The position numbers and the translations under genes are program-made. A stretch of DNA of 64,000 bases, taken from NCBI GenBank assembly GCA_025930755.1, contig JAICOJ010000007.1, positions 1 through 64,000 on the forward strand. The letters run 5' to 3'. Within the stretch, counting starts at the first letter, position 1. Each line of letters opens with the position of its first letter. The notes under the pieces are model-generated. The model searched no databases. It was not told the origin of the DNA and worked only from the letters and a program-made list of their open reading frames with translations. This document shows positions 40,278 to 53,711 of the stretch, piece by piece. The stretch is from Gemmatimonadaceae bacterium (GTDB taxonomy: Bacteria; Gemmatimonadota; Gemmatimonadetes; Gemmatimonadales; Gemmatimonadaceae).

Positions 40278-42880
40278 GGCGTTGTGCTCCCGGCCCGCCG
40301 GAGCTCGAGCAGCAGCGACTGCGCCCGTTCGAAGCTCGGCGCTTCCTCCAGCGCCATGAGCACTTCGCGACGTGCCGCCACCCGATCCCCCGCGTCCGCC
40401 AGCGCCCGCGCCAACTGGTATCGCGCCTCGGCGCGATCGACAGGATCGAGGGCCACGACGGCCCTGCGCTCACGAACGGCTTTCTTATGATTGCCTGTCG
40501 CCGCCAGGTGCTCGGCGAGCCGAGTGTGCACCGTGGGATCGTAGGGTGAGATCCAGATCGCGCGCTCGAGCGCCGCGGCGGCGCCTGCGCGATCACCGAG
40601 CTGCTCCATCATCTCGGCAAGCGCGAGGTTGGACGCGTAGTCCGACTCGTTGAGCAGCGTATGCGCCTGAAGCTCGGCGGCGGCGCGCTTGAGATCGCCG
40701 GTCGCCTGGTACGCCGCGGCCAAATGCCGATACGGACTCTCGTCCTCGGCGTACTCGGGAAAGAGTGCCTTGGCGCGCTCGAACACGGCGATCGCTTCGG
40801 CGTGCTGGCCGCGCTGGATGAGACCCCGTCCCTCCGCGATCAGCGAGATGAACTGCCCGCGCGGTGGCGCGTCGCTCGCGTCATCCGCCCCGGCCCCCAG
40901 TGCCGCGATCTGGCGTGCGAACCGCTCCCGCACGTAGGCGTCGAGCTGCTTGTCGAGCTGTTGCGCGGTAACCTTGAGCGTCCGCTGAATGACCCGTTCC
41001 GTCCCGTCGCCTGCCCGGTACGCCTTGAGTATGTCGGTCATCGCGCGTGCCCCGAAATGCTCCTCGATCATCTCGACCACCAGCGACGCCTGGTAGTAGG
41101 CGAGTGCCGTCTGCTCCGGAAAGGCCGGTCGCGTGAACGCGTCGTTCATGCGGCTCACGGGCGGCATTCGGCCCCGCGCGTAGGCGACGAGAAACCCCAA
41201 CGGCGTATCGGCGCCCCAGCCCGGCCGCGCGCGTCGCTCCTCGAGTACCGAGATCCCTTCCGAGAGCCATCGCGGAATCCGGTGGTCGGTCATGCCTAAC
41301 GTGAAGGCATGCGCCAGCTCGTGCCACACCGTCGATCCCCAGTTGTACTCGCCGATCTGTCTCGCCGACGGCGAGTGCATCGCGAGCACGCTGCCGAAGC
41401 TGACGCCCAGGGCCCCGAGTCCGGGCAGGCCGACGGTGCGCACCGAGAAGTCGCCGTGACTGCGGTAGACCTCGAGTCGAATGGGCGTGGGCGGCTCGTA
41501 CCCATACCGGGCCGCGAGCTTTCCGTATGCCTCATCGAGGAGATCGAGTAGGTAGGGCGAGAGCAGCGCGGCCTCTCGGCCATGGACGATCAGATGAAAG
41601 CGATTCGTCCGTGTCTCGCGGTACTCCCCGAAGGTGTCGAGCAGGTCGAGCGTGTTCTTGATCCAGACGTGATACGGATCGCGCGCGAAGGCGCGGTCGA
41701 GATGCGCGCGCGCGACGTCGAATTGCCCGAGGCGCAGCGCGTTCATTCCGAGCGCGCCCTGCGCGAGCGCGGATGACGTATCGAGCGCCACGGCCTGGCG
41801 CGAGAACGTGATCGCGTCCTGATATCGCCGGTTGCGGGTTGCGACCTCGGCCAGCGTCGTGTGGAGCACGACGGAGCGGGGATCCCGCTCGAGGGCCCGG
41901 CGGCTCGCCTCCTCGAATCCCTTGCGATCGTCGCGCATGTACCGGCTCGCCGCGATGAGCGCGTGAGGTACCGGACTCCCGGGATCGGTATCGAGCGCGC
42001 GCGTGGCTTCACGCTCCGCCTCCTCATAATCCTCGCTGTCCAGACGCAAGCGGGCGAGCATCACCCGCGCGTCCACCAACCGCTCGTTCACGGACAGCGC
42101 GCGCCTGACGAGGGAGTCCGCACCGGGTGCGCCGTCGAACGCGAGTGCCCGCGCCATGCCGAGCAGGGCGCGTGGGTGCGACGGATTCTCGCGCAGGACA
42201 CCGGTGAGCATCTGTCGCGCATCGGGACCGTTGTACTTCTCGAGGAACATCTCACCGAGCTCCACGCGCGCATCTACGTTGCCCGAATCGGCCGCGATCG
42301 CGGCATCGTACGCGCGCAACGCATCCTTGAAGAGCTGCGGATCGGTGGTGCCCAGGTGGCGAGTGGCCCGCGCGACCGCGAGCAGCTCGGCGGACGTGAG
42401 CCGACCCTGTCGAGTGTTGTAGATGTCGATGAAACGGTCGAAGATGCGCGTCGCGCCGGCGCGGTCGCCACGGTCCAGGCGCAGCTCGCCGAGGCGTCCA
42501 TGAGCCGTTAGGCTGTCCGCCGCCCGTGCCGAGACGGCGCGGGCATACACGCTCTCGGCTGCGGCGAGGCGGCCGCGCGTGCGGAGGACGTCACCCAGTG
42601 GGACGAGGGCCGACGCTCCGTAGCGTCGCCCGGCCCCCTCGGCGTCATCGTATCGACCACGCTCGGCCAAAGCGCGCACGTGGTAGTGGCGGGCGCTCCT
42701 GGCGACAGCGCTGTCGGGCGACGAGGCGAGCTCCCCCAACGTCGTCGCCGCACTGTCATACGCGCCGCGACGCAGCTGGGCGCGTGCCTGGGCGAGGCGC
42801 GATGGATCATCCTGCGGCGCCGCGGCCGCGCACGCGACGAGCGCCACGAAGAGGAGCCCGCTCCACTGGGCGCGAATCAT
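40274..42880 (-). CDS. TPR protein with gluzincin (peptidase MA-like) domain
   Basis: Multiple TPR units and VWHELAHAFTLGMTDHRIPRWLSEGISVLEE (HExxH...E). Confidence 0.88.
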   Translation of the reverse strand: MIRAQWSGLLFVALVACAAAAPQDDPSRLAQARAQLRRGAYDSAATTLGELASSPDSAVARSARHYHVRALAERGRYDDAEGAGRRYGASALVPLGDVLRTRGRLAAAESVYARAVSARAADSLTAHGRLGELRLDRGDRAGATRIFDRFIDIYNTRQGRLTSAELLAVARATRHLGTTDPQLFKDALRAYDAAIAADSGNVDARVELGEMFLEKYNGPDARQMLTGVLRENPSHPRALLGMARALAFDGAPGADSLVRRALSVNERLVDARVMLARLRLDSEDYEEAEREATRALDTDPGSPVPHALIAASRYMRDDRKGFEEASRRALERDPRSVVLHTTLAEVATRNRRYQDAITFSRQAVALDTSSALAQGALGMNALRLGQFDVARAHLDRAFARDPYHVWIKNTLDLLDTFGEYRETRTNRFHLIVHGREAALLSPYLLDLLDEAYGKLAARYGYEPPTPIRLEVYRSHGDFSVRTVGLPGLGALGVSFGSVLAMHSPSARQIGEYNWGSTVWHELAHAFTLGMTDHRIPRWLSEGISVLEERRARPGWGADTPLGFLVAYARGRMPPVSRMNDAFTRPAFPEQTALAYYQASLVVEMIEEHFGARAMTDILKAYRAGDGTERVIQRTLKVTAQQLDKQLDAYVRERFARQIAALGAGADDASDAPPRGQFISLIAEGRGLIQRGQHAEAIAVFERAKALFPEYAEDESPYRHLAAAYQATGDLKRAAAELQAHTLLNESDYASNLALAEMMEQLGDRAGAAAALERAIWISPYDPTVHTRLAEHLAATGNHKKAVRERRAVVALDPVDRAEARYQLARALADAGDRVAARREVLMALEEAPSFERAQSLLLELRRAGSTTP

Positions 42881-43857
42881 GGCGACTTGCCCTCGCGAAT
42901 CGTTTGACTCACCTGCGCCAGCTCCACGAGCAGACGCTCGAGCTCACGCTCGTACGCATCGGCGGCCATCGTCTCCTTGCGCCGCCTGAGCGAATCGACC
43001 TGCGCCTCGAGTTGCGTTTTCTTCGCCACGAGCTCGCTTCCACCCGGCGTACTGGCAGCAGCAGCTGCGGCCGTCGTCGCTCCCCCGATGATGAACCGCC
43101 GCGCCCGCGAGCCATCGCCGGCGCGAGGATCGGGCTCGGCCGATCCGCGCCGATCGCCATCATCGTCCAGCATCGCATGCTCGGTCGGAAGCCGCGTGTC
43201 CGTCTCGTATGCACGCGCAACCTCCCGCTTGGCATACACGAATGCCTCGAGCAGAGAAACGCGCTCATCCTTGTCGGTGTCCGCCCCAGGTGTCGTGAAC
43301 GCGGCCACGAAGAATCGCGGAAAGAGCGTCTCATTCCGCTCGTACGACGACTTCGTTGCGGTGACGACGATGCGATTCTTCGCCGAAAGCGCGGCAACGA
43401 AGTCCCCGCTCGCGCTGGCCGCGTTGACGACGGCGACCTGCATCGCCTCGAGCGGCTCCAGCATGACGCCCAATTCAGCGGCGGTGAGATCGGGCCCCGG
43501 CAGATTGAACCGCGAATCGCTGCCCGCGTGGCTGCCGTGCCCGATGAGCAGGAGCAGTACGCGATCGCCCGCCCGCGCGCGTCCCGCCACGCGCGCGATG
43601 GCCCGTGCCACTTCCGCCTTGCTCGACTTCCCATCGATGCGCTTCGGATCCTTCGTGGGATCCTCGGCGAGGTAGGTCACGTCGTCAGGCGTAAGCCCGT
43701 GCTTGGTCACCAACGCGTCAACCAGCGCCGAGCCCGTGGCGTGAAACGACGCGGCGTACTTAGGCTCGCCGCTGGCACCAGTAACGATGATGACCTGCGT
43801 CTGAGCCGCGAGTGACGCGCCCATGAGCAATCCGCAACCCGCAATCAGCAATCTCAC
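42877..43857 (-). CDS. caspase/C13-like fold protein, apparently lacking the catalytic Cys
   Basis: LLLLIGHGSHAG His motif, VVNAASASGDFVAAL at expected nucleophile loop; GTGA overlap with upstream gene. Confidence 0.6.
   Translation of the reverse strand: MRLLIAGCGLLMGASLAAQTQVIIVTGASGEPKYAASFHATGSALVDALVTKHGLTPDDVTYLAEDPTKDPKRIDGKSSKAEVARAIARVAGRARAGDRVLLLLIGHGSHAGSDSRFNLPGPDLTAAELGVMLEPLEAMQVAVVNAASASGDFVAALSAKNRIVVTATKSSYERNETLFPRFFVAAFTTPGADTDKDERVSLLEAFVYAKREVARAYETDTRLPTEHAMLDDDGDRRGSAEPDPRAGDGSRARRFIIGGATTAAAAAASTPGGSELVAKKTQLEAQVDSLRRRKETMAADAYERELERLLVELAQVSQTIREGKSP
43827..43854. repeat. GCAATCC-family heptamer run, 4 units
   Basis: GCAATCC GCAACCC GCAATCA GCAATCT. Confidence 0.8.
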
Positions 43858-46139
43858 GCGAGCCCCCGCTTGCGCCTCAACAACCATTCAACAGCGATCA
43901 ACCCAATGAGCGCGACGAACATGAAAGGCGTATCCCACAGATCGAGCTGCTCCGTCACCGTCGTCCCGCTGCTCGTGTACATCATGTCCCGCGCGAGCGC
44001 CTCGGCGGTCTCCGGTGTGTAATACTTACCGCCAGTCTCGCGGGCGACACGCTCGAGCAGCGCGGGACGCTGCGCGGCACCGAACATCTCCTGCTGAATG
44101 TCGTGCGCGATGACGTAATCGTCGCCGCCGGTGATCACACTGTCTCCGACGCGGGCACTCATGCGCACGCGGTACAGGCCCGGCTCGCTGGCGGTGAAGC
44201 TGCCGCGATACTCGCCGTCCTTGTCCACCATCCACTCGAAGGGCACCTCGCGCGGCTCACCATTGGGGCCGAGGACGCTGGCGCTCACCGCCGCGCCGTT
44301 CACGGCGAGGAAGCTCTCGTTGTTCACCTGCGCGCGAACCGCGACGACCTCGCCCGGCGCGACATGATCGGGCGCGGTCATCGTCACGCGCTCCGGGACC
44401 TCGCTCACGAGCCAGCGCAGCATCTGCCGCCAGAACGTCTCATGCGTCGCGTCATCGACCTCCATCGACGCGTGCATCTGCCACACCCACGAATCCTGCA
44501 CCGGGAAGGCGATCGCCTTCCCGCGCCCATAGCGATGATGCGCCAGCACGATCTGCCGCTCTCCGCCGCCCCCGGAGATCGTCTGGCCGAGCAGGAGTGC
44601 AGTCGCACCCGGTTTCGCGCGGCCAATGCGATTCACCGTCGACAACGCTGGCATCGTCTTCCACCGCTCGAGCGACGCCTGCTCGTTCGCGCCGAGCTGC
44701 GTCGCCGGATGCATGGCGCCGGCGGGAGTCGGCGAGATCTGCAGCTCGGCGAAGTACTCCTCACCATTCTCATCCGTCCGCGTGACCTCCACCGGCATCA
44801 CATCGGCGAGCGGTGTGTCGGCGTATCCACCTTCCGCAAAGGCCCGCCGGCCGCCGAGCAAGAGCAGCCCGCCCCCGCGCTCGCCAACGAAGTCCGCGAG
44901 CATCCGCATCTGCTCGAGCGTGAAGAACGCCGCTTCGACGCTGCCGAGGATCACGGCGCGGTAGGTGAACAGCTCTTCGCGCGTCTTCGGGAATCCAGCG
45001 ACGAGCTCGAGACTGTCTTCGACACCCAGCCGCAGGAACTTGTTCTCGGCGGTGCGTTGCAGTGCGACGAGGCGGAGATTCGCATCCTCACGCACCGCGC
45101 GCCGCATGAACTTGAGCTCGAAGCGCGGCTCGCCCTCCACATAGAGAACTTTCTCGGCGCGATCGGTCACCGTCACCAGGGCTTCCCGCGCATTGTTGTC
45201 CGCGATGAGCTCGCCCTCCTCCCGCGCGATGCGGAACCGCAGCTGACGCGGCCCCGTCTCCTGCGTGACGACGCGCATGCGTACCGGCGATTCTTCCCCG
45301 TCGCCGCGCAGCGTCACCTCCTGGGACGCGACGATGCGTCCGGCATCCTCGGCGAGGAGCTTCACCTTCCGCCCCGCAAAGCCACGCTGGGCCACGACGA
45401 CGTTCGCGACGAGCGCCGTGCCGCGCAGCGCGGTGTGCGGTACCTCGACGCGCGTGATCTCGATGTCGCGCTCGAAGCGCGGAGACCCGACGCCGATCGT
45501 ATAGACCGGAAGTCCGCGCGCCTTGAGCGCGAGCAGCGGCTCGGCGAGCGCGCTCGCGGAGTTGTCCGCGCCGTCGGTGATCACCACGAGCCCGGCGAGC
45601 GGGACGGTCGACAGCTCCTGGCGCGCGCGGTCGAGCGCGGCGCCGAGGTGCGTACGCCCGCCCGCAAACGTCATTCCCCGCGCATCCGGCATCGGCTCGG
45701 CGCCTGACGAGAAGCGGAAGTACCTCAGCTGGAAGCGGTCACCGAGGGCGCGGGCGAGAGCACTGTCGCGAGTGCCGAAGAGCCGCTGGGCAACGGCGGC
45801 GCGTGCATGACCGTCCGCATCGGTGATGCGCATGCTGCGCGAGTCATCGATGAGGATGGCGACCGCATTCTTCTGCGGGACGGCCGTCGAGACCAGGAGC
45901 GTCGGGCGAAGCAGCGCGAAGCCGGCCAGCGCGACGATCGCGACGCGCACCGCCGTCAGCACCACGCGATCCCGCGGCGTGCTCTTCCCGCGCGCGCGAC
46001 GGTACGCCCACGCGAGGACGAACCCGATCGCGGCGACCGCGACGATGATCAGCATCGGCCAGGGAGCGGCGAGCACGAAGTCCCCGCGCTCGTACACCAC
46101 CGGGCGATACTTGAAGAGGGTCTCGACGAATGCGTCCAT
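43854..46139 (-). CDS. VWA / glutamine amidotransferase-like membrane protein
   Basis: VAILIDDSRSMRITDADGH (MIDAS-like DxSxS), N- and C-terminal TM segments, 'LADFVGERGGGLLLLGG'. Confidence 0.88.
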   Translation of the reverse strand: MDAFVETLFKYRPVVYERGDFVLAAPWPMLIIVAVAAIGFVLAWAYRRARGKSTPRDRVVLTAVRVAIVALAGFALLRPTLLVSTAVPQKNAVAILIDDSRSMRITDADGHARAAVAQRLFGTRDSALARALGDRFQLRYFRFSSGAEPMPDARGMTFAGGRTHLGAALDRARQELSTVPLAGLVVITDGADNSASALAEPLLALKARGLPVYTIGVGSPRFERDIEITRVEVPHTALRGTALVANVVVAQRGFAGRKVKLLAEDAGRIVASQEVTLRGDGEESPVRMRVVTQETGPRQLRFRIAREEGELIADNNAREALVTVTDRAEKVLYVEGEPRFELKFMRRAVREDANLRLVALQRTAENKFLRLGVEDSLELVAGFPKTREELFTYRAVILGSVEAAFFTLEQMRMLADFVGERGGGLLLLGGRRAFAEGGYADTPLADVMPVEVTRTDENGEEYFAELQISPTPAGAMHPATQLGANEQASLERWKTMPALSTVNRIGRAKPGATALLLGQTISGGGGERQIVLAHHRYGRGKAIAFPVQDSWVWQMHASMEVDDATHETFWRQMLRWLVSEVPERVTMTAPDHVAPGEVVAVRAQVNNESFLAVNGAAVSASVLGPNGEPREVPFEWMVDKDGEYRGSFTASEPGLYRVRMSARVGDSVITGGDDYVIAHDIQQEMFGAAQRPALLERVARETGGKYYTPETAEALARDMMYTSSGTTVTEQLDLWDTPFMFVALIGLIAVEWLLRRKRGLA

Positions 46140-46154
46140 CAGCGACGGGCGTCC

Positions 46155-47246
46155 TTACGGCGGAAACGCCGAGGCGTCGAGCCCCGGGATGATGCGGAGC
46201 GCGTTCTTGTAGTAGATCTTCTTGAGCACCTCGTCAGGCAGCGCGAGGCCGTACATCTTCCAGAACGCGTGGCGCCGGCGGTAGTAGTCGAAGTACTCGT
46301 CGGCAGTCTCGAGCACGCGAAAATACGTGTGATACTCCGTGGGCTGATAGCTGTCTTTCCCGAAGAGCACGCGATCCTGGTACTTCGTCAGGAACTGCTT
46401 CGCGAAGCGCGGCTGACGGCCGAGCTCCGCGAGCACGGCGCCGATCTCGGTGTACATGTTCGGCAGCGAGTCCATGAGGGCACCCAGGTGCGCGAGATCG
46501 CCGCCGAGCCAGCCGAGGTGGGCGTTGATGAACGTGGTGCGTGGGTGCTTGCGGAAGACACGGTGCTGCTCGCCGATGATCGTCGCCCAGGACGGGTACT
46601 CGGCCGGCGGACGCGCGCGCTCGGGGCGCTCCTTGAGCTCGAGCCACCGCTCGTTGGTCTTGTCGTGCGGCTCGAAGAACTGGCGCGGCTCGGCGGTGTG
46701 GATGAGGACGGGAATGCGCAGCTCACCCGCCTTGCGCCACACCGGGTCGAGGCGCGGGTCGTCGACGGGAACGCGCTTCCCGGAGCGATCCTTGAGATCG
46801 AGGCCGAGGTTCTTGAAGATCTTGAGACCGCGCGCGCCCGCTTTGACGTCGCGCTCGAGCTGAGCCGCGGCGTTTGCGCCCCACTGCGGGTCATCGATGC
46901 CGGAGAAACTCAGATTGGCGAAGAAGACGAAACGCCCCGCCCCGGCGGCCTGCGCGTTGCGGACGGCCGTCGCGAGTGCCTCACCGGTGCGACCGCTGAG
47001 ATTGACCATCGCGCGCATGTTCATCGCATCCATCTCGCGGCTCAGCCGCTGATAGTCCGCGGACAGCGACTGGTGGCTGTGAACGTCGATGAACGGGTAC
47101 TTCGCCCGCGTCACCCGGTGCTCGGGAACAACGAGCGAGGACGGCGGGTCGTACTCCTCGAACGACATCGTTTGTGCGTCCGAGCGGACGGTCAGCGCCA
47201 CCGCCCCGCCGGCGACGAGCGTCAGCGTGCGCCCCACAGCGATCAT
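46155..47246 (-). CDS. amidohydrolase (TIM-barrel metal-dependent hydrolase)
   Basis: YPFIDVHSHQS, 'TFINAHLGWLGGDL', 'RVLFGKDSYQP'. Confidence 0.85.
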   Translation of the reverse strand: MIAVGRTLTLVAGGAVALTVRSDAQTMSFEEYDPPSSLVVPEHRVTRAKYPFIDVHSHQSLSADYQRLSREMDAMNMRAMVNLSGRTGEALATAVRNAQAAGAGRFVFFANLSFSGIDDPQWGANAAAQLERDVKAGARGLKIFKNLGLDLKDRSGKRVPVDDPRLDPVWRKAGELRIPVLIHTAEPRQFFEPHDKTNERWLELKERPERARPPAEYPSWATIIGEQHRVFRKHPRTTFINAHLGWLGGDLAHLGALMDSLPNMYTEIGAVLAELGRQPRFAKQFLTKYQDRVLFGKDSYQPTEYHTYFRVLETADEYFDYYRRRHAFWKMYGLALPDEVLKKIYYKNALRIIPGLDASAFPP

Positions 47247-47404
47247 TGTGCGGATCTCCCAGGAGAGGCTTTCGAAATCTTACGCTTAGGACCGAGGTGC
47301 CGCACCCGGTAACCATGGACGTATTGTAAGAAACCGGTGGGACTTCGGCGCTTTCAGCGTCCTGAGCCCCTCGTGCGTAGAATACAGTTTGGACATCTGA
47401 AAGG

Positions 47405-47536
47405 CACTGCGAGGTACGAGCTGCGAAGTGCGAACCGTGGGGTACGGCTTGGCCGAGCGAATTCGTCGGCTCGCAGTTCGCAATTCGCAGTTCGCAATTC
47501 GCAATTCGCAGTTCGCAGTTCGCAGTTCGCAATTCA
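47405..47536. repeat. GCGAACT/GCGAATT-heptamer inverted-repeat element between divergent genes
   Basis: Left ACTGCGAGGTACGAGCTGCGAAGTGCGAACC; right nine CGCAGTT/CGCAATT units. Confidence 0.9.
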
Positions 47537-47566
47537 TGTTCTCACCCCACGCGTTGGAGGTACTTC

Positions 47567-48570
47567 ATGCGTGCTTTGGCGATTCTCTTCGTGACACCCG
47601 TGCTTCTCTCGATGACGTCCGCGACCGAGGCGGTCGCACAGCAGGCGGTCGAGATTCGCGAATGGGACGTTCCCTGGGCCGATTCCCGTCCGCGCGACCC
47701 GTACGTCGACGCGAAGGGCCGCGTGTGGTTCGTCGGCCAGGTGGGCGACTACGTGGCGATGCTCGATCCGGAAAGCGGGCAGTTCACGAAGTATGACCTC
47801 GACAAGGGTGCTGGACCCCACAACCTGATCGTCGACAACAAGGGCATCGTCTGGTACGCGGGCAACCGAGCCTCGCACATCGGCCGGCTCGACCCGTCGA
47901 CGAAGGCCATCCGAAAGATCGCCATGCCGGACGCGGGCGCTCGCGATCCACATACCCTGGTGTTCGACCCCAAAGGTGACATCTGGTTCACCGTGCAGGG
48001 CGGGGGCTACGTCGGCAAGCTCACCATGGCCGATGAGTCGGTGAAGCTGGTGAAGATCCCGGGCTCGGGGACGAGGCCGTACGGGATCGTCGTCGACCCA
48101 GAGGGCCGTCCCTGGTTCAACGAGTTCGGGACGAACAAGATCGGGACCGTCGACCCGGCGACGATGACGCTGAAGGAGTACGCCCTGCCTGACGCCGGCG
48201 CGCGCGGGCGGCGCATCGAGCGCACCTCGGACGGCGCGCTCTGGTACGTGGATTACGCACGCGGCTTTCTCGGGCGGCTCGATCCGGTCACCGGAAAGGG
48301 CGAGGAGTGGGCGAATCCAGGCGGCGCAGGCGCTCGCCCTTACGCGATGGTCGTCGACGAGCGCGACCGCATCTGGTACGTCGAGACGGGCACCGCTCCG
48401 AACCAGCTGGTCGCCTTCGATACGAAAGCGAGGAAAGTGGTGAGCACGACGCCGATTCCCAGCAACGGCGCCGCGCGCAACACCGTGCGCCACATGATCT
48501 ACCACGCACCGACGAAGTCGATCTGGTTCGGCACCGACGCGGGGACGATCGGACGGGCACGACTCGGCTC

Positions 48571-48574
<4 letters not shown>
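47567..48574 (+). CDS. virginiamycin B lyase-like beta-propeller protein, secreted
   Basis: Repeated 'GxIWYAGN..HIGRLDP', 'PYGIVVDPEGRPWFNEFGTNKIGTVDP' blades. Confidence 0.88.
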
Positions 48575-49232
<658 letters not shown>

Positions 49233-49236
<4 letters not shown>

Positions 49237-49805
49237 GTCAAACGTTCCCAGGACGGAGGATACCGGACCACCAGCCCCAGGTGGTCCACCTCGATATCTG
49301 CCGTAAAGGCCCCGCCGCCACTCGCGTACCGATAATGATTCTCTCCCGACCGCACGTACCGCTGCGGTAGCGCCTCGATGGCCAGGTCCGGGAAGTGAAT
49401 CCATGCCGCCACCACATCGGCCTCGCCCCCGCGAGCCAGCGATAGCCGCCGAATCGGAAGCGTATTCGTCGACGGGCTGAGGCTGATGTCGATGTCAATG
49501 CAGCCAGCGACCTCGGCGATCTCCTTGCCCTCTCTCCACCAGCGCTTCTGATCGTCCACGACCAGCGCCATCTCGTTCGTCGTCGCGCCGTGCGTGACCG
49601 CGATGCGAGCGGATCGGGTAGCCCAGTCGCGATCGCACTGCACCGTGTACTCGACGCGGAGCGGCTGCGCCTCTTCGACGGTGAGGATCGTTCCCGACAA
49701 GCGAATTCCCGCCGGCGTCTCATCGAGCTGGAAGAACTCGAGCGAGACCCGATCATGGCGGGTCCAGAGTACGGGTCGGGTGATCGGCGCGGAGCGAGAT
49801 GCCAT
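49233..49805 (-). CDS. putative glycolipid-binding (COG3554-like) protein
   Basis: LEFFQLDETPAGIRLSGTILTVEEAQPLRVEYTVQCDRDWATRSARI...DIDISLSPSTNTLPIRRL. Confidence 0.82.
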
Positions 49806-49811
49806 GTCGAC

Positions 49812-53179
<3,368 letters not shown>

Positions 53180-53201
53180 TAGGGGTCAGGAGTCAGGAGT
53201 C

Positions 53202-53282
53202 AGGGATCAGGGGGGTGGAGGTGAATGGGATCGGTCACGTCGAGTGGGAGAGATCGCTTACCCTGAACCCTTCCCTGATCCC
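53202..53282. promoter_or_regulatory. Internal inverted repeat upstream of the four-helix-bundle start codon
   Basis: GGGATCAGGG (53202-53211) / CCCTGATCCC (53273-53282), plus GAATGGGATC / GATCCCATTC; could pair with region before GTG at 53291. Confidence 0.5.
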
Positions 53283-53290
53283 ATTCCTTC

Positions 53291-53677
53291 GTGATACGCA
53301 GCTATCGCGACCTTCACGTCTGGCAACTCGGCATCCGCCTGGTCATCGAGGCCTACAAGGTAGGACACCAGCGGCCATCGGATGAACGATTTGGCCTAGT
53401 AGCTCAAATCCGCCGGGCAGCCGTGTCCGTGCCTGCGAACATCGCCGAAGGCCATGGACGCTCATCGCGCGGTGACTATCGCCATCACGTGTGGATAGCC
53501 GCCGGTTCACTGCGCGAATTGGAGACACTGTTCGAGATCCTCACCGTGCTGAAATACGTCGATGAGAAGTCACTCGAGAGGGTGCGAGGGCTATGCGACG
53601 AACTCGGCCGCATGCTGACACGCCTCGCCAAGCGCCTCGAATCCCCGGCTCCCAGGCGTTCCCCTACAACCCCCTGA
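53291..53677 (+). CDS. four-helix-bundle protein, S23 / 23S rRNA intervening-sequence protein family
   Basis: SYRDLHVWQLGIRLVIEAYKV...DERFGLVAQIRRAAVSVPANIAEGHGRSSRGDYRHHVWIAAGSLRELETL. Confidence 0.95.
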   Translation: MIRSYRDLHVWQLGIRLVIEAYKVGHQRPSDERFGLVAQIRRAAVSVPANIAEGHGRSSRGDYRHHVWIAAGSLRELETLFEILTVLKYVDEKSLERVRGLCDELGRMLTRLAKRLESPAPRRSPTTP

Positions 53678-53711
53678 CCCCTGACTCCTGACTCCTGACC
53701 CCTGGTCGCCC

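Larger units (their letters stand above)
53181..53703. mobile_element. Candidate IVS-like element: heptamer inverted-repeat arms enclosing an S23/four-helix-bundle gene
   Basis: Left arm AGGGGTCAGGAGTCAGGAGTCAGGGATCAGGGGGG (53181-53215) is complementary to right arm (53669-53703) with one mismatch seen. Confidence 0.7.

Noticed and set aside
47286-47537. ORFs translating to RTANCELRIANCEL and SFLVPRSSF-type peptides
   Set aside because: These are translations of repeat arrays in several frames, not proteins; useful only as repeat markers.
53291-53677. S23 gene as part of a diversity-generating retroelement (avd)
   Set aside because: No reverse transcriptase, TR/VR pair or C-type lectin target gene seen in the window.
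53291-53677. S23 gene as part of an rRNA operon intervening sequence
   Set aside because: No 23S rRNA sequence around it; flanks are dnaE2 and imuB.
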